Of a DNA stretch of 54,085 bases, positions 7,456-17,621 are shown in pieces. Source of the stretch: an uncultured Burkholderiales bacterium (lineage in GTDB: Bacteria > Pseudomonadota > Gammaproteobacteria > Burkholderiales > Thiobacillaceae); assembly GCA_937949525.1 (NCBI GenBank), contig CALEDT010000027.1, positions 1 to 54,085 on the forward strand. Direction: 5' to 3'. Below the pieces are notes generated by a model. That model saw nothing but the letters and a program-made list of their open reading frames with translations. It did no database searches and was not told where the DNA came from. Each line of letters opens with the position of its first letter. Within the stretch, counting starts at the first letter, position 1. The translations under genes were made by a program, and so were the position numbers.

Positions 7456-9681
7456 ATGACCGCCGAACCCAATCCCGCCGCGCCCGCCGTCAACGCGCCG
7501 CATCCCGGCTTCGACGACAGTGACGACGAGATCAATCTGGGCGAGATCCTGGCGACACTGCTGGAGAACAAGTGGCTGATCGTCGCGGTCACCACCTTCG
7601 CGATTTTTTTGGGAGCGGCTTTCCTGTACGTGGCCACCCCAATCTACCGTGCCGATGCGCTGCTGCAGGTCGAGGACAGCAAGAGCTCGGGACTGACCGC
7701 GCTGAAGGAGTTGCAGCCGCTCCTGGGCGAGAGCGTGTCGGTGGCGGCGCAGATGGAGATCCTGAAATCGCGCATGATCCTCGGCCGCGTGGTCAACCAG
7801 CTCAAGCTCGACATCATTGCGCAGCCCAAATACTTTCCGGTGTTCGGCGAGGCCATCGCCCGCCGCCATGCCGGCGAGGACATCGCCGCGCCGTTGTTCG
7901 GCCTGACGGACTACGCCTGGGGCGGCGAGCGCGTGCGCCTGGAGTCGCTGCAGGTGCCGCGCAACAGGATCGGCGAGCCGCTGACGCTGGTGGCCGGCGA
8001 GAACGGTGCCTACCGCGTCTACGACGCCGATGACGTCATGTTGCTGGAAGGCATGCTCGACCAGCCGGCCGAGGCGGGCGAGTACCGCATGTTCGTGTCC
8101 GAACTGGTGGCGCGCCCCGGTACGCGCTTCACGCTGGTCAAGGTGGCCGAGCAGGATGCCATCAACGCCCTGCGCGACAACTTCAACGTCAAGGAACGCG
8201 CCAAACAGTCGGGCGTGTTGGAGGCCACGCTGGAGGGCGCCGACGCCGCGCTGATCGCGCGGGTGCTGGACGACATCCTCAACAGCTACGTACGTCAGAA
8301 CGTGGAGTTCCGTTCGGCGGAAGCGGAAAACACGCTGAAGTTCCTGGAGACGCAGTTGCCGGTGCTGAAGGCGCAGGTCGATGCCGCCGAGGCGGCGTTC
8401 AACAACTACCGGCAAAGCCGCGGCTCGGTGGATCTGACCCTGGAAACCAAGGGCGTGCTGGATTCCGTGGTGACCTTCGAGAAGGAAATCATCTCGTTGC
8501 AGCAGCAGCGCGAAGAGCTGCGCCAGCGCTACACGCCGGAGCACCCGCGCATCCAGGCCATCGACGCGCAACTGGCCCGTCTGAACGCCAAGCGCAGTCA
8601 ATCGGAGCGCGCCGTCGCCACCTTGCCGGCGACGCAGCAGCAGATCCTGCGCCTGCAACGCGACGTCGAGGTCTCCAACAAGCTATACACCGAACTGCTC
8701 AACAGCGCCCAGCAACTGCGCGTGTCCAAGGCCGGTACCGTGGGTGACGCGCGCATCATCGATTCCGCCGTGGTGTCCAGCAAACCGGTGGCGCCCAAGG
8801 GTGTGATGATCCTGGCGGTGGCGCTGCTGGCGGGACTGCTGGCCAGTCTGGTGTTGATCTGGATCATCCGTTCGCTGCGCGTGAGGGTGGAGGATCCGGA
8901 CAAGATCGAGAAGACCCTGGGCCTGCCGGTGTACGCCACGGTGCCGCACAGCCCGGCGGAGGTCGCTCTGGCGCGCGACATCAAGCACGGCAAACGCCGG
9001 GGTGAATTGTTGGCCATCGATTTCCCGGACGACAGCGCGGTGGAAAGCCTGCGCGGCCTGCGCACCACCATCCACTTCGCGTTGCTGGATGCCGCCAAGG
9101 GCAGCCTGCTGATCACCGGACCCAGCCCAGGCATCGGCAAGAGCTTCGTGTCCAAGAATCTGGGCGCTGTGCTGGCGCAGTCGGGCAAGAAGGTGGCCAT
9201 CATCGATGCCGACCTGCGCCGCGGCCACGTCCACCGCGAGTTCGACATGAAGCGGGAAATCGGTGTGTCCGAATTCGTCAGCGGCAGCGCCAAGCTGAGC
9301 GACATCGTCAAGCCGACCAAGGTGGAGGGTCTGGCCGTGGTCACCACCGGCCAGCGTCCGCCCAATCCCTCGGAGTTGCTGATGCACCCGAATTTCGCCG
9401 AACTGCTGGAACAACTCGGCGGACTGTTCGACATCCTCATCGTCGACGCGCCACCGATCCTGGCCGTGTCCGACGCGGCCATCATCGGCCGCCACACCGG
9501 CGCCACGCTAATGGTGGCGCGTGCCGGCAAGCATCCGATCCGTGAGATCGAGCAGGCCGTGAAGCGGCTGGCGCAAGCCGGTGTGCCGGTCAAGGGCTTC
9601 GTGTTCAACGACATGGACGTGGTGCGCCAGAAATACCGCTATGGCTATCATGGCTACGTCTACCAGTACACCTACAAGTGA
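7456..9681 (+). CDS. Polysaccharide co-polymerase / tyrosine autokinase (Wzc-type)
   Basis: This inner-membrane protein should control chain length and export of the exopolysaccharide. The N-terminal Wzz domain begins with INLGEILATLLENKWL and a first membrane helix (about residues 40-60). A periplasmic coiled-coil/GNVR region follows, then a second helix (VMILAVALLAGLLASLVLIW). The cytosolic BY-kinase domain has Walker A GPSPGIGKS (about 555-563), Walker A' IIDADLRRG (about 582) and Walker B ILIVDAPP. The last 15 residues contain seven tyrosines, the usual autophosphorylation cluster. The ATG at 7456 (741 aa) is chosen because an earlier in-frame GTG (7342) would add an Arg/Cys-rich segment unlike the family; no strong ribosome binding site is visible. 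Confidence 0.94.
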   Translation: MTAEPNPAAPAVNAPHPGFDDSDDEINLGEILATLLENKWLIVAVTTFAIFLGAAFLYVATPIYRADALLQVEDSKSSGLTALKELQPLLGESVSVAAQMEILKSRMILGRVVNQLKLDIIAQPKYFPVFGEAIARRHAGEDIAAPLFGLTDYAWGGERVRLESLQVPRNRIGEPLTLVAGENGAYRVYDADDVMLLEGMLDQPAEAGEYRMFVSELVARPGTRFTLVKVAEQDAINALRDNFNVKERAKQSGVLEATLEGADAALIARVLDDILNSYVRQNVEFRSAEAENTLKFLETQLPVLKAQVDAAEAAFNNYRQSRGSVDLTLETKGVLDSVVTFEKEIISLQQQREELRQRYTPEHPRIQAIDAQLARLNAKRSQSERAVATLPATQQQILRLQRDVEVSNKLYTELLNSAQQLRVSKAGTVGDARIIDSAVVSSKPVAPKGVMILAVALLAGLLASLVLIWIIRSLRVRVEDPDKIEKTLGLPVYATVPHSPAEVALARDIKHGKRRGELLAIDFPDDSAVESLRGLRTTIHFALLDAAKGSLLITGPSPGIGKSFVSKNLGAVLAQSGKKVAIIDADLRRGHVHREFDMKREIGVSEFVSGSAKLSDIVKPTKVEGLAVVTTGQRPPNPSELLMHPNFAELLEQLGGLFDILIVDAPPILAVSDAAIIGRHTGATLMVARAGKHPIREIEQAVKRLAQAGVPVKGFVFNDMDVVRQKYRYGYHGYVYQYTYK

Positions 9682-9785
9682 GCGGCCGTGCGCCGACCGC
9701 TCGTCGCCGCCCGCGCCGGCGGGCCATGGGGTATTGACGGCGGCGCACGGCTGAGCGGCTGGGTGCGGCGCCACGCACACCGCAC

Positions 9786-10298
9786 ATGACCTCGACCTGG
9801 TACGTCTGCCTGACCAAGCCCCGGCGCGAAGCTCATGCCGTGCTGAAGCTGCGCGAGCAGGGCTATGACACCTACCTGCCGCGGCTGACCCTGTGGGCAC
9901 GACACAAGGGGGCTTGGCAGAAGCGCGAGCAGATCATGTTCCCGCGCTATCTGTTCCTGTGCTGCACGCGGCCGGGCCAGGGTCTGGCGCCGATCCGCAA
10001 TACGCCCGGCGTGACGGGGTTGGTGCGCTTCGGCCTGGAGCCGTCGACCATCGATGCCGTCACGCTCGATGCCATCCGCGCGCTGGAGCGGCAGCAGGCG
10101 CAGAACCCCGACACGCAGGCCAGCCCGTTTCAGGTGGGCGCCCAAGTGGCCCTGGCCGACGGACCACTCAAAGGGCTCACCGGCATCGTCTCGCGCGTGG
10201 CGCGGGAACGGGTGATCGTGCTGCTCCGTCTGCTCGGGGGCGAACAACCCGTCACCGTGGCGGTCGATCAGCTCGTCGCCGCCGGCGACGGTGCATGA
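9786..10298 (+). CDS. RfaH/NusG-like transcription antiterminator
   Basis: This is a specialised NusG paralogue expected to ride on RNA polymerase and suppress termination in long polysaccharide operons. The NGN domain begins with WYVCLTKPRREAHAVLKLREQGY and includes PRYLFLC. A KOW-like C-terminus is visible as VGAQVALADGPLKGLTGIV. The 170-residue length matches RfaH (162) and NusG. It sits about 100 bp after the autokinase gene, the usual neighbourhood of exopolysaccharide-linked RfaH paralogues. I did not find a convincing ops element ahead of the export genes. Confidence 0.9.
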   Translation: MTSTWYVCLTKPRREAHAVLKLREQGYDTYLPRLTLWARHKGAWQKREQIMFPRYLFLCCTRPGQGLAPIRNTPGVTGLVRFGLEPSTIDAVTLDAIRALERQQAQNPDTQASPFQVGAQVALADGPLKGLTGIVSRVARERVIVLLRLLGGEQPVTVAVDQLVAAGDGA

Positions 10299-10398
10299 GG
10301 GCCTGGCCGGTGCGCGCCGGGTGCGACGCAACGACCCGTCGGCGCGCGGGTAGCGTGGCCATCCGCGCGCGCGCCGATGCTGCTATGCTCGGCCGACC

Positions 10399-11631
10399 AT
10401 GACCGCACACGATCCCATCGCGCGCTACCGCCTGGCCCAGTCCGCTCTGGCCGATCTGTCGCCGGATGCGCGCATCCAGGCGCGTCGGGCGCTGCTTCGC
10501 GCCAATCGCGAGCAGGTCGAGACCCTGGCCGCGCAAACGCTGCTCGGCGCGGTCAACGCGCCGGATCGCGCCGGCGAGCGGTTGCTGTGGTTCTGGTTCA
10601 ATCATTTCAACGTGTTCTGGCAGAAGGGCCTGGTGGGCGCGGCCTTGTCGGACTATCTGGAGCACGCGCTGCGCCCGCATCTGTACGGGCGCTTTGGCGA
10701 CATGTTACGCGCCGTGCTGACCCACCCGGCCATGTTGGTGTACCTGGACAACGTCGGCAACGTCGTCGGCAAGGGCAACGAGAATCTGGCGCGGGAGCTG
10801 CTGGAGCTGCACACCCTGGGGGTCGACGGCGGTTACGCCCAGACCGACGTGCGCGAAACCGCCCGGGTGCTGACCGGCCTGGGGCTGCGCCCGCTCAAGC
10901 CCGGCCGGCGCAACCCCGAGGAACACCCGCTGGCGCGTCAGCGTGGCGAGTTCCTGTTCAATCCCTACCAGCACGATGCCGGAGCCAAACAGGTACTGGG
11001 GCGCAAGATCGAAGCGCCGGGCTTTGCCGAAGTCGATCAGCTCATCGAGCTGCTGGTGGCGCATCCGGCCACGGCGCGTCACGTCACTGGCAAGCTGGCG
11101 CGTTTTCTGTATGGTGATGCCGCCACCGGCGCCCAATGCGACCGCGCCGCCAAGGTGTTCCAGGCCAGTGCGGGCGATCTGGCTGCGACCCTGGAAGCCT
11201 TGCGCGCGGCCGCGGACGCTGCGCGCCCGGCGCGCACCTTCAAGGATCCGTACCGCTATGTGCTGAGCGCGGTCGACCTGCTGCGCGACGGCCAACCGAT
11301 CACCGATGCCCGGCCATTGACGCGCTGGCTCGCCACCCTGGGGCAACCGATGTTCGCCTGCCGCACGCCGGACGGCTACAGTCTCGCCGGTGACGACTGG
11401 CTCAGTCCCGGCCAGCTTGCGCAACGCTTCGAACTGGCGGCAACCATGGCGCGGGTGGTGCCGCGGCTGACCGAGCCGCCGCGCGAGGCGCAGGCGCTGT
11501 GGCGCGCCGACGGCACGCAGACGGTTTATGCCGCGCTGACTCCGGCCGCGCGGCAGGTGATCGCGGCTGTGCCGGCCGTGCCCGACCGGCTCGCGCTGCT
11601 GCTGTCCGCGCCGGAATTCATGTACTGGTGA
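10399..11631 (+). CDS. DUF1800 family protein (short form)
   Basis: The function is unknown. Family hallmarks are FWFNHFNVFW (about 65-74), the helical segment FGDMLRAVLTHPAMLVYLDN and the block NENLARELLELHTLGVDGGY followed by ETARVLTGLGL. At 410 aa it is shorter than many DUF1800 proteins and seems to lack part of their N-terminal region; the 100 bp upstream do not encode it in frame. No signal peptide is visible, unlike its partner. DUF1800 and DUF1501 genes are commonly adjacent, and the next gene is a DUF1501 member 34 nt away, so they probably act together. Confidence 0.85.
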   Translation: MTAHDPIARYRLAQSALADLSPDARIQARRALLRANREQVETLAAQTLLGAVNAPDRAGERLLWFWFNHFNVFWQKGLVGAALSDYLEHALRPHLYGRFGDMLRAVLTHPAMLVYLDNVGNVVGKGNENLARELLELHTLGVDGGYAQTDVRETARVLTGLGLRPLKPGRRNPEEHPLARQRGEFLFNPYQHDAGAKQVLGRKIEAPGFAEVDQLIELLVAHPATARHVTGKLARFLYGDAATGAQCDRAAKVFQASAGDLAATLEALRAAADAARPARTFKDPYRYVLSAVDLLRDGQPITDARPLTRWLATLGQPMFACRTPDGYSLAGDDWLSPGQLAQRFELAATMARVVPRLTEPPREAQALWRADGTQTVYAALTPAARQVIAAVPAVPDRLALLLSAPEFMYW

Positions 11632-11665
11632 TGCCACATCGGCGTCGCACCCGATGGAGTCCAAC

Positions 11666-12877
11666 ATGCATCGTCGCCGATTTCTGCAAACTGCGGCTGC
11701 CAGTCTGCTGGCCGGCGCCAGCGGGCGCCTGTTCGCCGCACCCTCCGGCGGCAGCGATGCGCGCCTGTTGCTGGTATTCCTGCGGGGTGGTTACGATGCG
11801 CTGAGCGCGCTGTCGCCCTACGGCGAAGCGGACTATCACGAGGCCCGGCCCAATATCGCCATCGCCGCGCCGGCCAAGGGCAAGGTCGCAGCCGCGCTGG
11901 CGCTGGACGACTATTGGGCGCTGCATCCCGCGCTGTCGGACAACCTGTTGCCGCTGTACGAGGCGCGTCAGGCCGCGTTCATTCCATTCGCCGGCACGGA
12001 TTTCGTCTCGCGCAGCCACTTCCAGGCGCAGGACTGGGTCGAATTCGGCCAGCCGGCCGGCGCATCGGCCGGCGCGGCCGGTGGCTTCCTCAACCGTCTG
12101 TTGCAGGTGCTGCAACGCGGCCAGCCGCACGTCGACGCCGTCAGCTTCACCCGTGCGCTGCCGCCGGTGATGCGTGGCGCGGCGCGGGTCGCCAACTCGC
12201 CGGTGAGCATGGCGCGGGCGGCCGCCATGGCGCCGGAACAGGAAGACCGCATCCTCGCGCTGTATCGCGGCCACGCGCTGGAAAGCCAGGTGCGCGACGG
12301 CATCGGTCTGCGCCGGCACATCGCCGACGAGTTGCGAGAGGAAATGACCTATGCCGATCGCGGTGCCGCGCCGGCGCAGGGGTTCGCGCTCGAGGCCGGT
12401 CGCATCGCGCGGGTGATGCGCGAACGGCCGCAGTATCGCCTCGGTTTCGTCGAACTGGGTGGCTGGGACACCCACGCCGGCCAGGGCGGTGCGCAGGGCA
12501 GCCTGGCCAACCAATTGCGTGGCCTGGGCGATGGGCTGGAGATCCTGGCCGACACGCTCGGTCCCGTGTGGCGCCGCACCGTGGTGGTGGTGCTGTCGGA
12601 ATTCGGCCGCACGTTCCGCGAGAATGGCACCAAGGGCACCGATCACGGCCACGGCAGCACCCTGTGGGTGCTGGGCGGCGACATCCAGGGTGGACGGATG
12701 CACGGCGAGCAGACCCGTCTGCGCTTGGCGGCGTTGCACCAGGAACGCGATACTCCGGTATTGAACGACCTGCGCGGGGTACTGGCCAGCCTCATGCGTG
12801 ACCTGTTCGCGCTGGCGCCGGCCGATCTGGCCGAAGTCTTTCCGGAGGTGCGGCCGGCCGGCATCCGGCTGGTGTAA
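11666..12877 (+). CDS. DUF1501 family protein with Tat-type signal
   Basis: This is an exported protein related to the alkaline-phosphatase/sulfatase superfamily, with no proven activity. The N-terminus MHRRRFLQTAAASLLAGASG resembles a twin-arginine signal. Recognisable blocks are LLLVFLRGGYDALSALSPYGE, an LHPAL segment, DFVSRSHFQAQDWVE, the metal-site-like GGWDTHAGQG, and VVVVLSEFGRTFRENGTKGTDHGHG. The start at 11666 rather than 11654 is supported by GGAG at 11656-11659 and by placing the arginine motif right at the N-terminus. It forms a probable two-gene operon with the DUF1800 gene. Confidence 0.88.
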   Translation: MHRRRFLQTAAASLLAGASGRLFAAPSGGSDARLLLVFLRGGYDALSALSPYGEADYHEARPNIAIAAPAKGKVAAALALDDYWALHPALSDNLLPLYEARQAAFIPFAGTDFVSRSHFQAQDWVEFGQPAGASAGAAGGFLNRLLQVLQRGQPHVDAVSFTRALPPVMRGAARVANSPVSMARAAAMAPEQEDRILALYRGHALESQVRDGIGLRRHIADELREEMTYADRGAAPAQGFALEAGRIARVMRERPQYRLGFVELGGWDTHAGQGGAQGSLANQLRGLGDGLEILADTLGPVWRRTVVVVLSEFGRTFRENGTKGTDHGHGSTLWVLGGDIQGGRMHGEQTRLRLAALHQERDTPVLNDLRGVLASLMRDLFALAPADLAEVFPEVRPAGIRLV

Positions 12878-12928
12878 TTGTCGCCGGCACGCCCCGCCGG
12901 TTGCCGTCCGGATATCGAATCCGGGCCT

Positions 12929-12958
12929 CTTGAAATCACCTTGGACCGCCCCTACCAT
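12929..12958 (+). promoter_or_regulatory. Heat-shock promoter of groESL (sigma-32-like and overlapping sigma-70)
   Basis: CTTGAAA (12929-12935) and CCCCTA (12949-12954), 13 bp apart, resemble a sigma-32 promoter. TTGAAA (12930-12935) and TACCAT (12953-12958), 17 bp apart, also form a good sigma-70 promoter. The CIRCE operator starts where the -10 region ends. Confidence 0.65.
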
Positions 12959-12984
12959 TAGCACTCGTCGGAGATGAGTGCTAA
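12958..12984. promoter_or_regulatory. CIRCE operator (HrcA binding site)
   Basis: TTAGCACTC (12958-12966), 9 bp, then GAGTGCTAA (12976-12984) is an exact CIRCE inverted repeat. In bacteria with HrcA it represses groESL until heat stress. Its position over the transcription start suggests combined HrcA and sigma-32 control. Confidence 0.97.
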
Positions 12985-13043
12985 TAGTCCATCTCACGAA
13001 CGACCTCAAACCACCCAACACGGATTCCTGTTAGGAGGAAAGC

Positions 13044-13334
13044 ATGAAGATTCGTCCGTTGCACGATCGCGTCATCGTCAAGCGCATGGAAGAGGAGCGC
13101 AAGACCGCTTCCGGCATCGTCATTCCCGATACCGCCGCCGAGAAGCCGGATCAAGGCGAGATCCTCGCCGTCGGCCCCGGCAAGCGCGATGACGCCGGCA
13201 AGCTCATCCCGATGGGCGTGAAAGTGGGCGACCGCGTGCTGTTCGGCAAGTACGCCGGCCAGACCGTCAAGATGGATGGCCAGGAACTGCTGGTCATGCG
13301 CGAAGAAGACATCATGGGCGTGGTCGAGGCCTGA
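13044..13334 (+). CDS. groES: Co-chaperonin GroES
   Basis: This is the 10-kDa lid of the GroEL folding chamber. The 96-residue sequence [14 protein letters not shown], the mobile loop [15 protein letters not shown] and the tail [15 protein letters not shown] are typical. AGGAGG-like sequence (TAGGAGGAAAGC) directly before the ATG is a very strong ribosome binding site. The gene is behind a CIRCE element and 33 nt before groEL. Confidence 0.98.
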   Translation: MKIRPLHDRVIVKRMEEERKTASGIVIPDTAAEKPDQGEILAVGPGKRDDAGKLIPMGVKVGDRVLFGKYAGQTVKMDGQELLVMREEDIMGVVEA

Positions 13335-13349
13335 GCCGCGCGTCCGTAA

Positions 13350-15014
<1,665 letters not shown>

Positions 15015-15099
15015 TCCGGGCGTTCGGCGCAGGTCCGTTAGCACGCTGTCCACGGGCCGGGGTCCACCCCGGCCGGCCGGCCGCGGTTCACGGACCACA

Positions 15100-15139
15100 C
15101 CCAAAAGAAAGCCCCGCCATGGCGGGGCTTTCTTTTGGG
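15100..15139. terminator. Bidirectional terminator between groEL and the transposase-like gene
   Basis: A perfect 40-bp palindrome (stem arms 15100-15119 and 15120-15139) has a GC-rich core (AGCCCCGCC/GGCGGGGCT) flanked by A-run and T-run arms (CCAAAAGAAA/TTTCTTTTGG). It can terminate groESL from the left and the minus-strand gene from the right. Confidence 0.93.
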
Positions 15140-15655
15140 TTACGCGCTTGAGGCGCCCAATACCTTGGCCACGCCGGCCGGTGGCCCGGATGTGGCCCAA
15201 TCCTCGGAAAAGATACCTTGCGCCACACGCGCCGGCAGGCTGGACCAGGGGTAGTCGGCGGCACGCGCCACCAGGCCATGACGCACCGGATCGTAGTGGA
15301 TGAAATCCAGATACGCGCGCAGTTCGGTGCGGCGGTCGACCTCGCGCACTTCCAGTCCGTGCGCCCATAGCGGAGCCGTTGGTGCATCGGGCGATTTGGC
15401 GCGCCAGGCGCGCTGGAATCCGCCGCGCAGGTCGGTGATGATGGCGCCGCACTCCTGATCGGCCGCGCTGATCAGCAGCAGATGGGCGTGGTCATCCAGC
15501 ACGGCATATCCGGCCACGGCCACGCGAAAGCGTTTGCGCGTCGCGGCAAGCTGGTTCAGAAACAGCTCCTTGTCGGCAGCTTCGAGCAGCGGCGTTGCGC
15601 CGGCATGGGCGCGCACGGTGACGAAACGGTAGATGTCGCGCTCGCTGTCGAACAC
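15140..15655 (-). CDS. REP-associated / IS200-like Y1 transposase-type protein (RAYT)
   Basis: This single-copy Y1-family HUH nuclease-like protein has 171 aa. The HUH pair is His-Ala-His in DDHAHLLL (residues 56-58). The C-terminal family signature is AYLDFIHYDPVRHGLV followed by DYPWSS, with Tyr115 or Tyr121 the candidate nucleophile. Family members are domesticated relatives of IS200 transposases that act on REP hairpins. Neither IS200 ends nor an obvious REP cluster is seen around it, so it is more likely an isolated RAYT gene than an insertion sequence. It ends right at the groEL terminator. Confidence 0.82.
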   Translation of the reverse strand: MFDSERDIYRFVTVRAHAGATPLLEAADKELFLNQLAATRKRFRVAVAGYAVLDDHAHLLLISAADQECGAIITDLRGGFQRAWRAKSPDAPTAPLWAHGLEVREVDRRTELRAYLDFIHYDPVRHGLVARAADYPWSSLPARVAQGIFSEDWATSGPPAGVAKVLGASSA

Positions 15656-15872
15656 GCTACGCTCCCGGTAATTGCTGGCATCGTGGATGGGTCAGGGCGA
15701 CGGCGATCATCGCCGCAACCGATGTCGATATTTTGACAGCCCCTCCGGCGCCCTGAATAGCTTCCAGGCCGGGTTCCCGAGTATCTCGCCGGCGTGATGT
15801 TGCCGGCACGCGCCATCCCGTATGGCGAAGTGCTGCCGTTATAATCCGGCGACTATCCGCAGGTGTGACCGC

Positions 15873-17609
15873 ATGACCGTTTATTCCCCCCCCAAGGCGC
15901 GCGTTGCCGCGTTGTTCGCGGCGGCCGTGCGCCACGTCGCGCCGGATCAGGCGCCGGCGATCGAACTGGAACGCCCCAAGCAGGAGAGTCACGGCGATTT
16001 CGCCTGTAACGTGGCGATGCCGTTGGGCAAGCAGCTCAGGCGCAATCCGCGCGAGGTCGCGGCGGAGATCGTCGCGGCCATGCCGGCATCGGATCTCGTG
16101 GACCGCGTGGAGATTGCCGGTCCCGGCTTCATCAACGTGTTCCTGCGTGCGCAAGTGTGGCGCGAGGTGCCTGCGGCGGTGCTACGGGCCGGCGGCGGGT
16201 TCGGCCGCGTCGATCTCGGGCGGGGCGAAAAGCTGCAGATCGAATTCGTCTCGGCCAACCCCACCGGGCCGCTGCATGTCGGCCATGGCCGCGGCGCCGC
16301 CTACGGCGCCAGCCTGGCCAACGTGCTGGCACACGCGGGGTACGACGTCAAGCGCGAGTTCTACGTCAACGACGCCGGCCGGCAGATGGACATCCTGGCG
16401 CTGTCCACCTGGCTGCGTTACCTCGCCCTGTGCGGCGAGATCGTGCCGTTCCCGGCCAACGCCTATCAAGGCGGCTATGTCGGCACCATGGCCGATGGCA
16501 TTTACGCGCTGCACGGCGAGCGCTACCGGCGGACCGCGGCCGATGTCCAGGCCGGTGTGCCGCCGGCCGACGAGGACGCGGAAGCCCATCTCGATGCCCT
16601 GATCGCCAACGCCAAGCGCCTGCTGGGCGCCGACTACGCCTATCTGCACGGCTACGCGCTGGAAGAGCAGTTGGGCGACTGCCGCAACGACCTGACCGAG
16701 TTCGGCGTGTGTTTCGATACCTGGTTCTCGGAACGGACGTTGCACGAATCCGGCATGATCGAGCGGGCCCTGGAACAGTTGCGCAAGCATGGCCACTTGT
16801 ACACGCAGGACGGCGCGCACTGGTTCCGTTCCACCGCGTTCGGTGACGAGAAGGATCGCGTGGTGCAGCGTGAGAACGGCCTGTACACCTATTTCGCCGC
16901 CGACATCGCCTACCACCTCAACAAGTTCGAGCGCGGGTTCGACCGCGTCATTGACGTATGGGGCGCGGATCACCATGGCTACATCCCGCGCGTCAAGGGC
17001 GCGCTGGCCGCTGCGGGGATCGATGCCGAACGCCTGGTGGTGGCGTTGGTCCAGTTCGCCGTGCTGTACCGCAACGGCCAGAAGGCTTCCATGTCCACGC
17101 GCGCGGGCGAGTATGTGACCCTGCGCGACCTGCGTGCCGAAGTCGGCAACGACGCGGCCCGTTTCTTCTATGTGTTGCGCAAGTCCGATCAGCATCTGGA
17201 TTTCGACCTCGACCTGGCCAAATCGCAGAGCAACGACAACCCGGTCTATTACATCCAGTACGCGCATGCGCGCATCTGCAGCGTGCTGGCGGCCTGGGGC
17301 GGCGTGAGCGCCGATCTGCTCGATGCCGACCCCGCCCGCCTCGAGCATCCGCAGGAGTTGGCGTTGATGCGTCGTCTGGCGGAGTTCCCGGACAGCGTCG
17401 CCGCCGCCGCGCGCGACCTGGCACCCCACATCATCGCCTATTACCTGCGCGACCTCGCGGCCGACCTGCATGCGCTGTACAACGCCTGCCCGTTCCTGGT
17501 GGACGATGCCCCGTTGCGCGACGCGCGGCTGTGCCTGATCGACGCCACGCGCGCGGTACTGAGCGAGGGATTGGCGCTGCTGGGCGTGTCGGCACCGGAC
17601 AAGATGTAG
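15873..17609 (+). CDS. argS: Arginyl-tRNA synthetase
   Basis: ArgS charges tRNA-Arg with arginine in the cytosol. Signatures are the HIGH-type motif HVGHGR in NPTGPLHVGHGRGAAYG (about residue 134), the KMSKS-like loop KASMSTRAGEYV (about 404) and the helical C-terminus ending in GLALLGVSAPDKM, usual for ArgS. With the ATG at 15873 the protein has 578 residues, matching E. coli ArgS (577). A -10 box TATAAT at 15840-15845 predicts a transcript starting near 15852, which rules out the earlier in-frame start at 15822. A SPOR protein gene follows after 12 nt. Confidence 0.97.
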   Translation: MTVYSPPKARVAALFAAAVRHVAPDQAPAIELERPKQESHGDFACNVAMPLGKQLRRNPREVAAEIVAAMPASDLVDRVEIAGPGFINVFLRAQVWREVPAAVLRAGGGFGRVDLGRGEKLQIEFVSANPTGPLHVGHGRGAAYGASLANVLAHAGYDVKREFYVNDAGRQMDILALSTWLRYLALCGEIVPFPANAYQGGYVGTMADGIYALHGERYRRTAADVQAGVPPADEDAEAHLDALIANAKRLLGADYAYLHGYALEEQLGDCRNDLTEFGVCFDTWFSERTLHESGMIERALEQLRKHGHLYTQDGAHWFRSTAFGDEKDRVVQRENGLYTYFAADIAYHLNKFERGFDRVIDVWGADHHGYIPRVKGALAAAGIDAERLVVALVQFAVLYRNGQKASMSTRAGEYVTLRDLRAEVGNDAARFFYVLRKSDQHLDFDLDLAKSQSNDNPVYYIQYAHARICSVLAAWGGVSADLLDADPARLEHPQELALMRRLAEFPDSVAAAARDLAPHIIAYYLRDLAADLHALYNACPFLVDDAPLRDARLCLIDATRAVLSEGLALLGVSAPDKM

Positions 17610-17621
17610 GTCGTCACGGGC

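Noticed and set aside
15723..15738. TGTCGATATTTTGACA as a possible fourth copy of the shared motif
   Set aside because: It lacks the TTTTTTAC core and spacing, and no sigma-54 promoter follows.
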